Notes under the pieces: generated by a model | Database searches by the model: none | What the model was told of the DNA's origin: nothing | Seen by the model: only the letters and a program-made list of their open reading frames with translations | Made by a program: the position numbers and the translations under genes | In this document: positions 9,794 through 20,875 of the stretch, in pieces | Position numbering within the stretch: the stretch's first letter is position 1 | Layout: each line of letters begins with the position of its first letter | Source of the DNA: Pseudalkalibacillus berkeleyi | GTDB taxonomy: Bacteria > Bacillota > Bacilli > Bacillales > Fictibacillaceae | Direction: 5' to 3' | DNA length: 64,000 nucleotides | Assembly: GCF_021608225.1 (NCBI RefSeq) | Contig: NZ_JAKIJS010000001.1 | Coordinates: forward strand, 992,001 to 1,056,000

Positions 9794-9935
9794 TGATTTC
9801 AACGAAATTCACGACACTCCTGCGGGAATAGCGAGCCAGGCGAGACCCCGCAGCAAACATTAACTTCTGGTATCTGCTGTGAGCGAGGAGGCTTGCGGTT
9901 CGCCCGTGGAAAGGGAGTGAATTTCGAAGAAATCA
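9794..9935 (+). repeat. Full copy of dispersed intergenic repeat A
   Basis: A 142-base element is bounded by an imperfect inverted repeat: TGATTTCAACGAAATTCAC (9794-9812) and GTGAATTTCGAAGAAATCA (9917-9935), 17 of 19 positions complementary. The interior is GC-richer than its surroundings and carries CACTCCTGCGGGAA, GCGAGACCCCGCAG, GCGAGGAGGCTTG and CGCCCGTGGAAAG. Related copies lie at 3033-3096 and 33485-33604. No open reading frame or transposase is present. Confidence 0.85.
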
Positions 9936-9950
9936 ATATCTTTATTTAAT

Positions 9951-10003
9951 AAAGGGCTGCCAGAAGTTCAGTTTTCACTGGACTTTCTGGACAGCCCTTT
10001 TTG
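9951..10003 (+). terminator. Strong terminator between rasP and proS
   Basis: AAAGGGCTG (9951-9959) pairs with CAGCCCTTT (9992-10000). The inner arms CCAGAAGTTCAG and CTGGACTTTCTGG continue the stem with one bulge and a wobble. The T tract is TTTTT. Confidence 0.9.
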
Positions 10004-10159
10004 ATGATAGATTTTGGTAAACATTCTTTTCTGCACAAAACGGTTGATTTTTCCTCGTTCTACCTTTTAAATTAAAGAGAGCAGTGTTTGGATTTAGAAA
10101 AGATACATATTTAGAGTACGTGCTTAACAATTAGATTTCTATATGAAGAAGGTGCCATA

Positions 10160-11869
10160 ATGAGACAAAGTAATTTATATATTCCTACATTAAGAGAAGT
10201 TCCAGCTGATGCTGAAGCAAAAAGTCATCAATTACTAGTAAGAGCAGGTTTTATTCGTCAAAGTGTATCAGGTGTTTATTCGTTTCTACCATTAGGACGT
10301 AAAGTATTAAAGAAAGTTGAGTCTATTATCCGTGAAGAGATGGACGAGATTGGTTCACAAGAAGTGCTAATGCCTGCTCTTCAACCATCTGAATTATGGG
10401 AAGAGTCAGGTAGATGGCAAACCTATGGCCCAGAGTTGATGAGACTGAATGATCGTCATGACCGGACATTTGCTCTTGGAGCAACCCATGAAGAACTAAT
10501 AACAAGCCTTGTTCGAGATGAAGTAAAATCATATAAACGACTTCCGATGGTTATGTATCAAATCCAAGCGAAATTCAGAGATGAAAAGAGACCTAGATTC
10601 GGTTTGTTGAGAGGTAGAGAATTCATCATGAAGGACGCATACACCTTTGATATGGATTATGAAGGATTAGATGAAAATTATGATAAAATTTTCAACGCTT
10701 ACAAAAAAATCTTTGAACGCTGCAACTTGAATTTCAGAGCGGTCATTGCGGATTCTGGAGCAATGGGTGGAAAGGATACGCATGAGTTTATGGTCCTTGC
10801 TGATATCGGAGAAGATACAATAGCGTATTCTAACGAATCAGATTTTGCGGCTAATATTGAAATGGCTCCTGTCAACATCCGGTATAATAAGAAAGAAGAA
10901 GCATCTCGTGATCTCAAAAAAGTTGAGACGGTTGATCAGAAAACGATACAAGATGTTTCAGATTACCTAAACGTTTCAACATCAGATTGTATAAAGGCTA
11001 TCCTATGGATGGTAGACGAAAAGCCAGTACTCGTATTAGCTCGTGGTGATCATGAAATTAATGACATTAAGGTGAAAAACGTTTTGGATGCAGAAGTTGT
11101 TGAGCTTGCTTCTGAAGAGCAAACAAAACATTACCTCGGTTGTGAAACAGGTTATCTCGGTCCGATCGGTATATCATCTGATGTTCAGATCATTGCAGAT
11201 CACGCAGTAGCATCAATTGTAAATGGTGTTTGTGGTGCAAACGAACGAGATACACATTATCAATATGTTAATCCTGAAAGGGATTTTGAAGTCGATCTGT
11301 ACGAAGATCTACGGTTCATCCAAGAAGGAGATCCATCTCCAGATGGCAAAGGCACGATTACATTCGCAAAAGGTATCGAGGTTGGTCATGTCTTTAAACT
11401 CGGAACGAAATATAGTGAGTCATTAGGTGCGAACATTCTTGATCAGAACGGAAAGTCAACACCAATAATTATGGGTTCTTACGGAATTGGGGTTTCTCGA
11501 ACGATGGCTGCTGTTGTCGAGCAGATGCATGACGATAACGGAATTGTTTGGCCAACTTCACTTTCGCCATTTGATGCTCATGTCATTTGTGTCAATCCGA
11601 AGAATGATGCGCAGTCTGAACTAGGTGAACGACTATATAAAAAGTTGAAAGAGAAACGTTTCGATGTTTTATATGATGACCGCAAAGAAAGAGCGGGCGT
11701 AAAGTTTACAGACGCAGATTTGATCGGTGTCCCTGTTCAAATAATCATTGGTAAACGTGCTGATGAAGGCATAGTTGAAGTAAAAGACCGTAGAACGAGT
11801 GAGAAACAGGAAATGGCTATTTCTGAAATAGAAGCTTATATCGAACAATATTATTCGAATGAACGATAA
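10160..11869 (+). CDS. proS: Prolyl-tRNA synthetase (bacterial type)
   Basis: This 569-residue class II synthetase charges tRNA-Pro. Visible features are the class II core with motif 2 ([21 protein letters not shown]), the inserted editing domain (about 230-390) that deacylates Ala-tRNA-Pro, motif 3 ([18 protein letters not shown]), and a C-terminal anticodon-binding domain ([10 protein letters not shown]). B. subtilis ProS is 564 residues. The start ATG 10160 follows aagaaggtg. It lies between rasP and polC as in Bacillus. No T-box leader was found, so regulation is not evident. Confidence 0.98.
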   Translation: MRQSNLYIPTLREVPADAEAKSHQLLVRAGFIRQSVSGVYSFLPLGRKVLKKVESIIREEMDEIGSQEVLMPALQPSELWEESGRWQTYGPELMRLNDRHDRTFALGATHEELITSLVRDEVKSYKRLPMVMYQIQAKFRDEKRPRFGLLRGREFIMKDAYTFDMDYEGLDENYDKIFNAYKKIFERCNLNFRAVIADSGAMGGKDTHEFMVLADIGEDTIAYSNESDFAANIEMAPVNIRYNKKEEASRDLKKVETVDQKTIQDVSDYLNVSTSDCIKAILWMVDEKPVLVLARGDHEINDIKVKNVLDAEVVELASEEQTKHYLGCETGYLGPIGISSDVQIIADHAVASIVNGVCGANERDTHYQYVNPERDFEVDLYEDLRFIQEGDPSPDGKGTITFAKGIEVGHVFKLGTKYSESLGANILDQNGKSTPIIMGSYGIGVSRTMAAVVEQMHDDNGIVWPTSLSPFDAHVICVNPKNDAQSELGERLYKKLKEKRFDVLYDDRKERAGVKFTDADLIGVPVQIIIGKRADEGIVEVKDRRTSEKQEMAISEIEAYIEQYYSNER

Positions 11870-11879
11870 ACACTTTACT

Positions 11880-11916
11880 GGGACTGACCACGAGAACTAA
11901 TGAGTCAGTCCCTTGA
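11880..11916 (+). terminator. Terminator-like hairpin after proS
   Basis: GGGACTGAC (11880-11888) pairs with GTCAGTCCC (11904-11912) around a 15-base loop. The T tract is poor (TTGAGTTT), so read-through into polC is likely. Confidence 0.6.
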
Positions 11917-11972
11917 GTTTGATTAGAAGCCCACTCGGTCACTTGAACAGTTTGAAAGGAGTACTGCACAAA

Positions 11973-14900
11973 ATGGATGATATTGAAGTACGGAAACAAC
12001 GGCTTTCTTTATTGCTTGATCAAGTTGGCTTCCCAGAAGAGAAAAAGTCCCTCTTTGATGAGGGCTATCTTCAGAAGCTATCGATCAAAAAAGAACAAAA
12101 ACGTTGGTTATTCCATATTAACTTAAAGAAACCCCTACCTTATAATGAATATCAGCTCTTTATCACAATGCTAAAAAAAGCTTTTCATGCGATTGCGGAT
12201 GCGCAGTGTATCATACACTGTGAACAAAAAGACGTCTCTGGTGATCTCTTTAATGATTACTGGGGATTATGTATAGAGGAAATGCAGGCTCAATCTCTGC
12301 CTGTTCTTGATATATTAAGTGCGAAGAAACCTGAAATTAACGGAAACAAGGTGACTGTAAAGGTATCCAATGATGCGCAGGCCATGCTCTTCACTCGGAA
12401 AATTGCACCATCTTTAGGCATCGCCTTTGAGAAGTATGGCTTTCCTCCTTTCCTGTTTGAAGCAAAGGTCGAACAAAATGAAGAGGATTATCAAAGGTTT
12501 CTAGAACAAAGGGAACAAGAAGATAAAACAAAAGTAATGGCTGCTTTAATGGAAAAGGAAAAAGCAGAGAAAAAGCTCGAAAACGGGGTTCGTGATGAGA
12601 AGCTCAAAATTGGATACGGCATTAAGGATGAGCCCGTCCAAATACAGTCAATCATTGATGAAGAAAGAAAAATTACGCTACAGGGTTATGTGTTTGATGC
12701 AGAAACGAGGGAGCTGAGAAGTGGAAGAACACTCCTTACCTTCAAAATTACAGACTATACAGATTCAATCCTTATCAAGATGTTTTCACGTGATAAAGAA
12801 GATGTTCCTAAGTTACAGGCTTTAAAGAAAGGCATGTGGGTTAAAGTTCGTGGTGGCATACAAAATGATACGTTTGTACGTGACCTTGTCATGATCGCAA
12901 ATGATGTAGAAGAGCTGCAACCACAATTACGAACAGATGATGCTCCTGAAGATGAGAAGAGAGTAGAGCTGCACCTCCACACACCTATGAGTCAAATGGA
13001 TGCAGTTTCTTCAACAGGTTCACTCGTAGAACAAGCTGCAAAGTGGGGACATCCTGCAGTTGCAATTACCGACCATGGAGTTGTTCAGTCCTATCCTGAA
13101 GCCTATTCTGCAGGTAAGAAACATGGGATTAAAATACTTTACGGCATTGAAGCTAATTTGGTCGATGATGGTGTTCCAATTGCTTATAACGATCAAGACC
13201 GGCTTTTAGAGGATGAAACATATATCGTTTTTGACGTAGAGACTACAGGATTATCTGCTGTCTATAACAAAATAATCGAACTCGCTGCGGTCAAAATAAA
13301 AGGCGGGGAGATCATTGACCGGTTCGAAGCCTTTGCAAACCCGCATCATCCATTATCTGCTACCACAATTGATTTGACTGGGATCACAGATGATATGGTG
13401 GAGAATGCTCCTGAAATTGAAGACGTCTTAAAAGACTTTAACTCTTTTATTGGTGATGGCATCCTAGTTGCACATAATGCCAGTTTTGACATGGGCTTTC
13501 TAAACGTTGGATTTCGAAAGGCTGGAATTGGTGAGGCCGTTAATCCAGTAATTGACACACTTGAATTGGGTCGTTTTTTATATCCAGAATTCAAAAATCA
13601 CCGACTTAACACTTTGTGTAAGAAATTTGATATTGATTTAACTCAGCATCATAGAGCGATTTATGATGCCGAGGCAACAGGATATTTGTTATTAAAAATG
13701 CTTAAAGATAGTTTAGAAAAAGGGATCACCAACCATAACGAATTTAATGATCATATGGGTGAAACTGGATTTGAACGAACGAGACCTTCACACTGTATCT
13801 TATTGGCACAAAATCAAGCAGGGTTAAAAAACATTTATAAACTTGTTACAGAGTCACATTTGAATTACTTCTATCGAACGCCGCGAATACCACGGTCTAA
13901 ATTGAAAAAGCATCGAGATGGTATATTGATTGGTTCTGGTTGTGACAAAGGAGAAGTTTTTGAAGGTATGATGCAAAAATCTCCTGAAGAAGTAGAAGAA
14001 ATCGCCAAGTTTTACGACTATCTAGAAGTACAACCTCTTGGAAACTATGCACATTTAATTGAAAGAGAACTCGTACAAAATGAGCTCGCATTGAAAGAGA
14101 TCGTAACGAACATTGTGAAGCTAGGAGAAAAGTTAGATAAACCAGTAGTTGCAACTGGTAATGTTCATTATTTGAATGAAACGGATAAGATCTATCGGAA
14201 AATTCTTATAGGTAGCCAAGGTAATGCGAATCCCTTAAACCGTCAAAAGCATCCCAATGTACATTTCAGAACGACAAATGAAATGCTAGCCGAGTTCGAC
14301 TTCCTGGGAGAAGACGTTGCGAAGCAAATCGTAGTAAAATCTCCTCAACAAATAGCAAATCAAATTGAGGTAGTAAAGCCTATTCCTGATGATTTATATA
14401 CACCTAAAATTGAAGGTGCTGATGATGAAGTTAGGAATATGAGTTATGATATGGCGCGCAGTATATATGGTGATGATCTTCCACAGTTAGTTGAAGATCG
14501 ACTTGAAAAAGAATTGAAGAGTATTATCGGGCATGGATTTGCGGTCATTTATCTCATCTCTCATAAACTTGTAAAGAAATCTCTTAATGACGGTTACTTA
14601 GTAGGTTCACGTGGATCAGTAGGATCTTCTTTCGTAGCCACAATGACAGAAATTACAGAAGTAAATCCATTGCCACCACACTATGTTTGTCCAACATGTA
14701 AAGAATCGATCTTTTTTGATGATGGGTCAGTAGGTTCTGGGTTTGATCTGCCTGATAAAGAATGCGAGAAGTGTGGGGTAGAATATACGAAAGATGGACA
14801 TGATATCCCGTTTGAGACTTTCCTAGGTTTTAAGGGTGATAAAGTACCCGATATAGATTTGAACTTCTCAGGGGAATATCAACCACGTGCGCATAACTAT

Positions 14901-16268
14901 ACGAAAGAACTGTTTGGAGAAGATTACGTATATAGAGCGGGGACTATCGGGACGGTAGCAGAAAAAACGGCCTATGGGTTCGTAAAAGGATATGCTTCGG
15001 ATTACGACCTGCATTATCGTTCTGCAGAAATCGACCGACTTGTCAGCGGTTGTACGGGAGTTAAACGAACGACAGGACAACATCCAGGTGGAATTATCGT
15101 TGTACCAGATTACATGGACATCTTTGACTTTTGTCCGATCCAGTTCCCAGCAGATGATAAGAAATCAGAGTGGAAAACGACTCACTTTGATTTCCATTCA
15201 ATACATGACAATCTATTAAAGTTGGATATTCTAGGACACGATGACCCTACTGTAATTAGAATGCTACAAGATTTGAGTGGCATCGATCCCAAAACGATCC
15301 CAACGGACGATACAGAAGTGATGAAGTTGTTTAGTGGGACCGAGTCCTTAGGTGTTTCTGAAGAGCAAATCCTTTGCAAAACAGGGACATATGGAATACC
15401 GGAATTTGGTACCCGATTCGTGAGACAGATGCTTGAGGATACGAAGCCGAGTACATTTTCTGAGTTAGTGCAAATATCAGGTCTATCACATGGTACGGAC
15501 GTTTGGCTAAACAACGCGAATGAATTAATTGCAAATGGTACATGCGTCCTGAAAGATGTAATTGGTTGTCGTGATGATATTATGGTGTATTTAATCTACA
15601 AAGGTCTTGAACCCTCTCTTGCGTTTAAAATCATGGAGTTCGTTCGTAAAGGTAAAGGTTTACAAGACGAGTGGATCGACGAAATGAAGAAGCACAACGT
15701 TCCGGATTGGTATATAGAATCGTGTAAGAAGATTAAATATATGTTCCCTAAAGCCCATGCTGCAGCCTATGTATTAATGGCAGTACGCATCGCCTATTTC
15801 AAAGTACATCACCCGATTTTGTTTTACGCAGCATACTTTACCGTAAGGGCTGATGATTTCGATCTTGAAAGTATGGTCAGAGGATCAACATCCATTAAAA
15901 ACCGCATTGATGAAATCAATCAAAAAGGACTAGACGCTTCACCTAAAGAGAAAAGTTTAATGACGGTGTTAGAATTAGCCCTTGAAATGTGTGAGCGAGG
16001 ATTCGGATTTAATAAAGTAGATTTATACCGCTCCTCTGCTTCTGAATTCATTGTTGATGGTGATCAATTGATCCCGCCATTTAATGCAATCCCGGGATTA
16101 GGAACAAATGCGGCTATTAACATAGTCAAAGCTCGAGAAAATGGTGAGTTCCTATCTAAAGAAGATCTTCAGCAAAGAAGTAAAATCTCAAAGACGGTTC
16201 TACAATACCTGGATGACCAAGGATGCTTAGAAGGTCTGCCAGATGCAAACCAACTCTCTCTGTTCTAG
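11973..16268 (+). CDS. polC: DNA polymerase III alpha subunit, PolC type
   Basis: This 1431-residue replicative polymerase of low-GC Gram-positives carries its own proofreading exonuclease. Domains in order: N-terminal domain; OB fold (about 235-320); PHP domain starting near 330 ([14 protein letters not shown]); DEDD 3'-5' exonuclease inserted in it (FDVETTG at about 419-425, AHNASFD); and the C-family polymerase core. The catalytic PDIDLNFSG has aspartates near 960 and 962, and a zinc-binding segment (CPTC near 906, CEKCG) precedes it. B. subtilis PolC is 1437 residues. The ATG at 11973 after gaaaggag is preferred over an upstream GTG/TTG extension that overlaps the proS hairpin. Confidence 0.98.
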   Translation: MDDIEVRKQRLSLLLDQVGFPEEKKSLFDEGYLQKLSIKKEQKRWLFHINLKKPLPYNEYQLFITMLKKAFHAIADAQCIIHCEQKDVSGDLFNDYWGLCIEEMQAQSLPVLDILSAKKPEINGNKVTVKVSNDAQAMLFTRKIAPSLGIAFEKYGFPPFLFEAKVEQNEEDYQRFLEQREQEDKTKVMAALMEKEKAEKKLENGVRDEKLKIGYGIKDEPVQIQSIIDEERKITLQGYVFDAETRELRSGRTLLTFKITDYTDSILIKMFSRDKEDVPKLQALKKGMWVKVRGGIQNDTFVRDLVMIANDVEELQPQLRTDDAPEDEKRVELHLHTPMSQMDAVSSTGSLVEQAAKWGHPAVAITDHGVVQSYPEAYSAGKKHGIKILYGIEANLVDDGVPIAYNDQDRLLEDETYIVFDVETTGLSAVYNKIIELAAVKIKGGEIIDRFEAFANPHHPLSATTIDLTGITDDMVENAPEIEDVLKDFNSFIGDGILVAHNASFDMGFLNVGFRKAGIGEAVNPVIDTLELGRFLYPEFKNHRLNTLCKKFDIDLTQHHRAIYDAEATGYLLLKMLKDSLEKGITNHNEFNDHMGETGFERTRPSHCILLAQNQAGLKNIYKLVTESHLNYFYRTPRIPRSKLKKHRDGILIGSGCDKGEVFEGMMQKSPEEVEEIAKFYDYLEVQPLGNYAHLIERELVQNELALKEIVTNIVKLGEKLDKPVVATGNVHYLNETDKIYRKILIGSQGNANPLNRQKHPNVHFRTTNEMLAEFDFLGEDVAKQIVVKSPQQIANQIEVVKPIPDDLYTPKIEGADDEVRNMSYDMARSIYGDDLPQLVEDRLEKELKSIIGHGFAVIYLISHKLVKKSLNDGYLVGSRGSVGSSFVATMTEITEVNPLPPHYVCPTCKESIFFDDGSVGSGFDLPDKECEKCGVEYTKDGHDIPFETFLGFKGDKVPDIDLNFSGEYQPRAHNYTKELFGEDYVYRAGTIGTVAEKTAYGFVKGYASDYDLHYRSAEIDRLVSGCTGVKRTTGQHPGGIIVVPDYMDIFDFCPIQFPADDKKSEWKTTHFDFHSIHDNLLKLDILGHDDPTVIRMLQDLSGIDPKTIPTDDTEVMKLFSGTESLGVSEEQILCKTGTYGIPEFGTRFVRQMLEDTKPSTFSELVQISGLSHGTDVWLNNANELIANGTCVLKDVIGCRDDIMVYLIYKGLEPSLAFKIMEFVRKGKGLQDEWIDEMKKHNVPDWYIESCKKIKYMFPKAHAAAYVLMAVRIAYFKVHHPILFYAAYFTVRADDFDLESMVRGSTSIKNRIDEINQKGLDASPKEKSLMTVLELALEMCERGFGFNKVDLYRSSASEFIVDGDQLIPPFNAIPGLGTNAAINIVKARENGEFLSKEDLQQRSKISKTVLQYLDDQGCLEGLPDANQLSLF

Positions 16269-16280
16269 AACGAGGGTCAG

Positions 16281-16310
16281 TTGCAATGGTAATCATGTTT
16301 ATGGTATATT
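16281..16310 (+). promoter_or_regulatory. Putative promoter of the rimP-nusA-infB operon
   Basis: TTGCAA (16281-16286), an 18-base spacer, TATATT (16305-16310), just after polC. The hairpin at 16348-16367 lies downstream, inside the leader it would produce. Confidence 0.45.
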
Positions 16311-16347
16311 GAAATTGGAAATACTAGTGAATAGGTCGTCGCGGAAG

Positions 16348-16376
16348 GAGTGGGTGCCAACCCACTCTTTCGTTTA
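16348..16376 (+). terminator. Perfect hairpin in the rimP leader, terminator or attenuator
   Basis: GAGTGGGT (16348-16355) pairs perfectly with ACCCACTC (16360-16367) around GCCA, followed by TTTCGTTT. It may end polC transcripts, or, because a promoter-like sequence lies just upstream, attenuate the rimP operon. Confidence 0.7.
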
Positions 16377-16480
16377 TGTTTGATTACTTTTTACTAGCGG
16401 CCGTCAACGATGTCGTTATCATTATGCATTTCAAACGATTGAGTCGTACTACATAGCAATGAGATGAAGGAGGACCATTC

Positions 16481-16951
16481 ATGAGCCAAAAGGTGACAGA
16501 AATCACTGAAGAACTTGTTACACCTATCCTAGACTCCATGGACCTTGAACTAGTAGATGTTGAATTTGTTAAGGAAGGTAAGAACTGGTTTCTCAGGGTA
16601 TATATCGACAGTGACGAAGGTGTCGATATTGAAGAATGCGGGAAAGTTAGTGAACAACTTAGTGAAGAGTTAGATCGAATCGATCCTATTTCACAAGCAT
16701 ACTTCCTTGAAGTGTCTTCACCAGGAGTGGAACGACCTTTAAAGAAAGAAGCAGACTTTCATAAAGCAATCGAGAAAAATGTATTTGTCAAAACGTATGA
16801 ACAAATTGAAGGTCAAAAGGAATTTGAAGGTACACTTAAGTCCTTTAATGGTTCTGAATTGACAATTGAGACTAAGGTTAAAACTAGAGCAAAATTAATT
16901 GAAATACCGTATGAAAAGGTAGCAAGTGCTCGCATAGCGGTATCATTTTAA
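16481..16951 (+). CDS. rimP: Ribosome maturation factor RimP
   Basis: This 156-residue protein (formerly YlxS) assists 30S subunit assembly. The N-terminal alpha/beta domain contains [20 protein letters not shown] and the conserved [13 protein letters not shown] segment. The C-terminal domain (about 85-156) is an SH3-like barrel that contacts S12. Length matches B. subtilis (156). It starts at ATG 16481 behind gaaggagg. It is the first gene of the tightly spaced rimP-nusA-rnpM-ylxQ-infB-ylxP operon. Confidence 0.96.
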   Translation: MSQKVTEITEELVTPILDSMDLELVDVEFVKEGKNWFLRVYIDSDEGVDIEECGKVSEQLSEELDRIDPISQAYFLEVSSPGVERPLKKEADFHKAIEKNVFVKTYEQIEGQKEFEGTLKSFNGSELTIETKVKTRAKLIEIPYEKVASARIAVSF

Positions 16952-16968
16952 CTAAGGGGGAGAGACGA

Positions 16969-18069
16969 ATGAGCGATTTAATGGATGCGTTAACAGTCCT
17001 TGAGAAAGAAAAAGGAATTAGTAAGGAAGTCATCGTAGAAGCGATTGAAGCCGCACTTATTTCCGCATATAAACGGAATTTTCATCAGGCTCAAAACGTC
17101 CGTGTGGATTTTAATCAGGATACTGGAAACGTTAAAGTATTTGCAAGGAAAAATGTTGTCGACGATATAGAAGACAGCCGCCTAGAGATTTCTGTAGATC
17201 AGGCTAAAGAACTTAGCCCACAATATGAAGCGGGAGATGTCGTTGAATTAGAAGTTACACCTAGGGATTTTGGGCGTATAGCAGCTCAAACGGCTAAACA
17301 AGTCGTTACGCAAAGAGTCCGTGAAGCAGAGCGAGGGATTATTTACTCTGAATTCATTGACCGTGAAGAAGATATTATAACTGGTGTCGTCCAAAGACAA
17401 GATCACCGGTTTATTTATGTGGACCTTGGAAGAGTAGAAGCTTTACTACCTACTACAGAACAAATACAATCCGAAACTTATAAAACAAATGATCGTATTA
17501 AAGTTTTCATTACTAAAGTAGAGAAGACGACTAAAGGTCCACAAATAATGGTGTCTAGAACTCACCCTGGATTGTTGAAAAGATTATTTGAATTAGAAGT
17601 TCCTGAAATTTACGATGGAACAGTTGAAATCAAATCTATTTCTCGTGAAGCAGGAGATCGTTCGAAAATATCCGTTCATGCTGAAGATCCAGAAGTAGAT
17701 CCAGTTGGTTCATGTGTTGGACCTCGAGGACAAAGGGTTCAAACAATTGTGAATGAACTTCATGGTGAGAAGATTGACATTGTCAGATGGTCAAACGACC
17801 CTGTAGAATATGTTGCCAATTCTTTAAGTCCTTCCAAAGTACTTGAAGTTCAAGTAAATGAAGAAGAAAAGATGACACGTGTTATTGTCCCAGATTATCA
17901 GTTGTCTCTTGCTATAGGTAAACGCGGTCAAAATGCTAGATTAGCTGCTAAATTGACTGGTTGGAAAATTGACATTAAAAGTGAATCAGAAGCGACTGAA
18001 CAAGGATTGTATGATCCAAATGGGCAATCCGATGAGGCTGATGCTTTTGAGGATGAACTGGAAGATTAA
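16969..18069 (+). CDS. nusA: Transcription termination/antitermination factor NusA
   Basis: This 366-residue protein binds RNA polymerase and nascent RNA, and stimulates pausing and intrinsic termination. Order: N-terminal polymerase-binding domain (1-125), S1 domain (about 133-200), and two KH domains (about 230-345; VGPRGQRVQTIVNELHGEKIDIV and IGKRGQNARLAAKLTGW). A short acidic tail follows, without the C-terminal acidic repeats of enterobacterial NusA, as in Bacillus. Length is close to B. subtilis (371). The start follows gggggagag. Confidence 0.97.
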   Translation: MSDLMDALTVLEKEKGISKEVIVEAIEAALISAYKRNFHQAQNVRVDFNQDTGNVKVFARKNVVDDIEDSRLEISVDQAKELSPQYEAGDVVELEVTPRDFGRIAAQTAKQVVTQRVREAERGIIYSEFIDREEDIITGVVQRQDHRFIYVDLGRVEALLPTTEQIQSETYKTNDRIKVFITKVEKTTKGPQIMVSRTHPGLLKRLFELEVPEIYDGTVEIKSISREAGDRSKISVHAEDPEVDPVGSCVGPRGQRVQTIVNELHGEKIDIVRWSNDPVEYVANSLSPSKVLEVQVNEEEKMTRVIVPDYQLSLAIGKRGQNARLAAKLTGWKIDIKSESEATEQGLYDPNGQSDEADAFEDELED

Positions 18070-18084
18070 AAGGAGAGAGAAACA

Positions 18085-18357
18085 ATGAAGAAGCGGAAAA
18101 TACCGATGCGAAAATGTATAGCTTGTCAGGAAAACAAGCCGAAGAAAGAACTGATTCGTGTCGTCCGTACTCCAGATGGAGAAGTTTCAATCGACCTTAC
18201 TGGTAAAAAATCTGGTAGAGGAGCATATATTTGCGACCAAATCTCTTGCTTTGAATTAGCTCAGAAGAAGAAAGCTTTACAAAATCAATTGAGCACACAA
18301 ATTTCAGAGACTGTATATGAAACTTTGCAAAGTCAAGTTAAAGGAAAGAGTGAGTGA
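18085..18357 (+). CDS. rnpM: YlxR/RnpM RNA-binding protein (DUF448)
   Basis: A 90-residue basic protein with the DUF448 signature PMRKCIACQENKPKKELIRVVR and SGRGAYIC. YlxR has been reported as an RNase P modulator (RnpM) in B. subtilis; that role is taken from the family, not the sequence. It starts at ATG 18085 behind aaggagag. The stop TGA is immediately followed by the ylxQ ATG, so the two are translationally coupled. Confidence 0.94.
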   Translation: MKKRKIPMRKCIACQENKPKKELIRVVRTPDGEVSIDLTGKKSGRGAYICDQISCFELAQKKKALQNQLSTQISETVYETLQSQVKGKSE

Positions 18358-18660
18358 ATGCAATCACCTTGGTTTTCCTTAATCGGATTAGCGAATCGCG
18401 CGGGAAAATGTGTTTCAGGAGAAGAACTCGTTCTGAAGGAAATTAGAAGCCAGCGTGCTAAAGCGATTTTGCTTGCAGATGATGCATCCGCCAATACTAG
18501 AAAGAAGCTAATCGATAAGAGTACTTATTATAAGATACCTTACTATATCGTTCCTGACAGAGTAGAGTTAGGAAATGCAATTGGGAAAGAACAACGGGTG
18601 ACCGTTGCTGTGATCGATAATGGATTTGCCAAAAAATTAAAAACCTATTTCGATCAATAA
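18358..18660 (+). CDS. ylxQ: YlxQ, L7Ae-family RNA-binding protein
   Basis: A 100-residue L7Ae/L30e-fold protein. [22 protein letters not shown] and the [17 protein letters not shown] segment are typical, with the conserved hydrophobic C-terminal strand. Homologues bind kink-turn RNA, but the cellular target of YlxQ is not firmly known. The ATG directly abuts the rnpM stop; translation probably depends on the upstream gene since the only ribosome binding site (aaaggaaagagtgag) lies inside rnpM. Confidence 0.92.
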   Translation: MQSPWFSLIGLANRAGKCVSGEELVLKEIRSQRAKAILLADDASANTRKKLIDKSTYYKIPYYIVPDRVELGNAIGKEQRVTVAVIDNGFAKKLKTYFDQ

Positions 18661-18676
18661 TTTTGGGGGTGACCAA

Positions 18677-20875
18677 ATGAGTAAGATGCGCGTATACGAA
18701 TATGCAAAAAAACATAACGTACAAAGCAAAGATGTAATTCAAAAATTAAAAACAATGAATGTAGAGGTATCCAATCACATGTCAACAATCGAAGATTCCA
18801 CAGTGAACCAATTGGATGCTGCATTCCAACCTAAGCAAGCACAAAACAACCAAAAGCCATCAAGTACATCTAATAATCAACAAGATCGTCCAAAAGGAAC
18901 TAAGCCGACTAACCAATCTAATAAGCAGAATTCGAACAATCAGAACAAAGGTCCTAACAATAATCAAAGTAAAGGCCCTAACAACAATCAAGGAAAGAAT
19001 TTCGGTAATCGAAGAAACAACCAAGGAAATCGTGGTAACAATCGACCTCAACGTGGTAAAGGAAAGAACAACCAAGCTACGCAGCAACAACCACCACGTC
19101 GTGAGCAGCCAAAACCGAAGATGCCAGAGAAAATTACTTTTGAAGGTTCACTGACAGTAGGTGAAATGGCTAAGAAGTTGCATATAGAAGGTTCAGAGAT
19201 CATTAAAAAGTTAATGGGTCTTGGAATTATGGCAACGATTAATCAAGAGTTGGATAAAGAGGCAATTGAACTCGTTGCAGCTGATTTCAATGTGGAAGTT
19301 GAAGAAGAAATAGTAATTGACGAAACAAACTTTGAAGAAAATGAGATTGAAGAAGACGAGTCTAAACTTGCCATTCGTCCTCCAGTTGTAACGATCATGG
19401 GTCACGTAGACCATGGTAAAACAACCTTACTTGATTCAATCAGGAAGACAAAAGTAGCAGCTGGCGAAGCTGGTGGGATTACACAACATATTGGTGCATA
19501 TCAAATTAAAGAAAATAACAAGCCGATTACGTTCTTAGATACACCAGGTCACGCGGCTTTCACAACGATGCGTGCCCGTGGTGCTCAAGTAACTGACATC
19601 ACAATTTTGGTTGTTGCAGCAGATGACGGAGTTATGCCTCAGACTGTTGAAGCAATCAACCATGCAAAGGCTGCTGGTGTCCCGATAATTGTTGCAGTAA
19701 ACAAGATTGATAAAGAAGGTGCAAACCCAGATCGTGTCATGCAAGAACTAACTGAACACGAACTTATTCCAGAAGACTGGGGCGGGGAAACAATCTTTGT
19801 TAAACTTTCTGCGATCAGTGGAGAAGGAATTGATGAACTGCTTGAAATGATCCTTCTTGTTGCAGAGATGGAAGAACATAAATCAAATCCAGATCGTTTT
19901 GCAAATGGTACGGTTATTGAAGCTGAACTTGATAAAGGCCGTGGACCAGTAGCAACTCTCCTTGTACAAGGAGGAACACTTGAAGTAAGTGACCCGATCG
20001 TTGTTGGTAATACTTACGGTCGTGTGCGTGCAATGGTGAATGATTTAGGTCGTCGAGTGAAAGTAGCTGGACCTTCAACACCAGTTGAAATTACTGGTTT
20101 GAATGATGTTCCGAAAGCTGGAGATCAGTTCAGAGTTTATAAGGATGAAAAGAAAGCACGTTCTATTGGTGAAGCACGTGCTAAGCGTCAAATTGAACAA
20201 CAGCGAAAAGAATCTTCAAAACTTAACTTGGACGATCTATTCGATCAAATTAAGGAAGGTGACATTAAGGAAATCAATGTCATCTTGAAAGCGGACGTGC
20301 AAGGATCTCTTGAAGCGCTTGCTGGTTCATTGAAAAAAATTGAAGTAGCCGGTGTTAAGGTTAAAATCATTCATACGGGTGTAGGTGCAATTGCAGAATC
20401 TGATATCATCTTAGCTTCTGCTTCAAATGCAATTATCATCGGATTTAATGTACGTCCAGATAGTAATGCGAAACGCACAGCTGAAGCTGAAAAGGTAGAC
20501 ATTCGTCTTCACAGAATTATTTATAACGTAATTGATGAAATCGAATCAGCAATGAAAGGAATGCTTGATCCCGTTTATCAAGAGAAAGTCATTGGTCAAG
20601 TTGAGGTTCGAACTACATTTAAAGTATCTAAAGTTGGAACAATTGCTGGTTGTTACGTTACTGAAGGGAAAATCACACGCGACTCTGGCGTTCGATTAAT
20701 TCGTGACGGAATCGTAATCTTTGAAGGTCAAGTAGATACGCTTAAACGCTTCAAGGACGACGTGAAAGAGGTTGCGACTAACTACGAATGTGGTATTACA
20801 CTTGAAAAGTATAACGACATTAAAGAAGGCGACATCATCGAATCATATGTTATGGAAGAAGTTGCGCCGAAATGA
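18677..20875 (+). CDS. infB: Translation initiation factor IF-2
   Basis: This 732-residue GTPase places initiator tRNA on the 30S subunit. It has an N-terminal IF2_N module (1-50), an Asn/Gln/Lys/Gly-rich low-complexity linker (about 52-145), and a second IF2_N module (about 153-205). The G domain has GHVDHGKT (242-249), DTPGHAAF and NKID, followed by domains II-IV. ATG codon 149 lies just after the linker and could give a shorter form, as reported for B. subtilis IF-2, but no good ribosome binding site is obvious there. The start ATG 18677 follows tttgggggtg. The stop overlaps ylxP (ATGA). Confidence 0.98.
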   Translation: MSKMRVYEYAKKHNVQSKDVIQKLKTMNVEVSNHMSTIEDSTVNQLDAAFQPKQAQNNQKPSSTSNNQQDRPKGTKPTNQSNKQNSNNQNKGPNNNQSKGPNNNQGKNFGNRRNNQGNRGNNRPQRGKGKNNQATQQQPPRREQPKPKMPEKITFEGSLTVGEMAKKLHIEGSEIIKKLMGLGIMATINQELDKEAIELVAADFNVEVEEEIVIDETNFEENEIEEDESKLAIRPPVVTIMGHVDHGKTTLLDSIRKTKVAAGEAGGITQHIGAYQIKENNKPITFLDTPGHAAFTTMRARGAQVTDITILVVAADDGVMPQTVEAINHAKAAGVPIIVAVNKIDKEGANPDRVMQELTEHELIPEDWGGETIFVKLSAISGEGIDELLEMILLVAEMEEHKSNPDRFANGTVIEAELDKGRGPVATLLVQGGTLEVSDPIVVGNTYGRVRAMVNDLGRRVKVAGPSTPVEITGLNDVPKAGDQFRVYKDEKKARSIGEARAKRQIEQQRKESSKLNLDDLFDQIKEGDIKEINVILKADVQGSLEALAGSLKKIEVAGVKVKIIHTGVGAIAESDIILASASNAIIIGFNVRPDSNAKRTAEAEKVDIRLHRIIYNVIDEIESAMKGMLDPVYQEKVIGQVEVRTTFKVSKVGTIAGCYVTEGKITRDSGVRLIRDGIVIFEGQVDTLKRFKDDVKEVATNYECGITLEKYNDIKEGDIIESYVMEEVAPK

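Larger units (their letters stand above)
9718..10159 (+). other. Gene-free stretch between rasP and proS
   Basis: The 442 bases hold a full copy of intergenic repeat A, a strong bipartite terminator and a 14-base direct repeat (AAAGGGCTGCCAGA at 9729-9742 and 9951-9964) that duplicates the left arm of that terminator. A weak promoter-like pair TTGATT/TTAAAT lies upstream of proS near 10044-10072. No T-box features were recognised. Confidence 0.8.

Noticed and set aside
9794-9935. Repeat A as an insertion sequence or MITE with target duplication
   Set aside because: No transposase, terminal arms differ between copies, and no consistent short target duplication was seen, so it is listed as a repeat only.
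10000-10159. T-box leader for proS
   Set aside because: No AGGGTGGNACCGCG-like T-box sequence, specifier loop or antiterminator pairing found.
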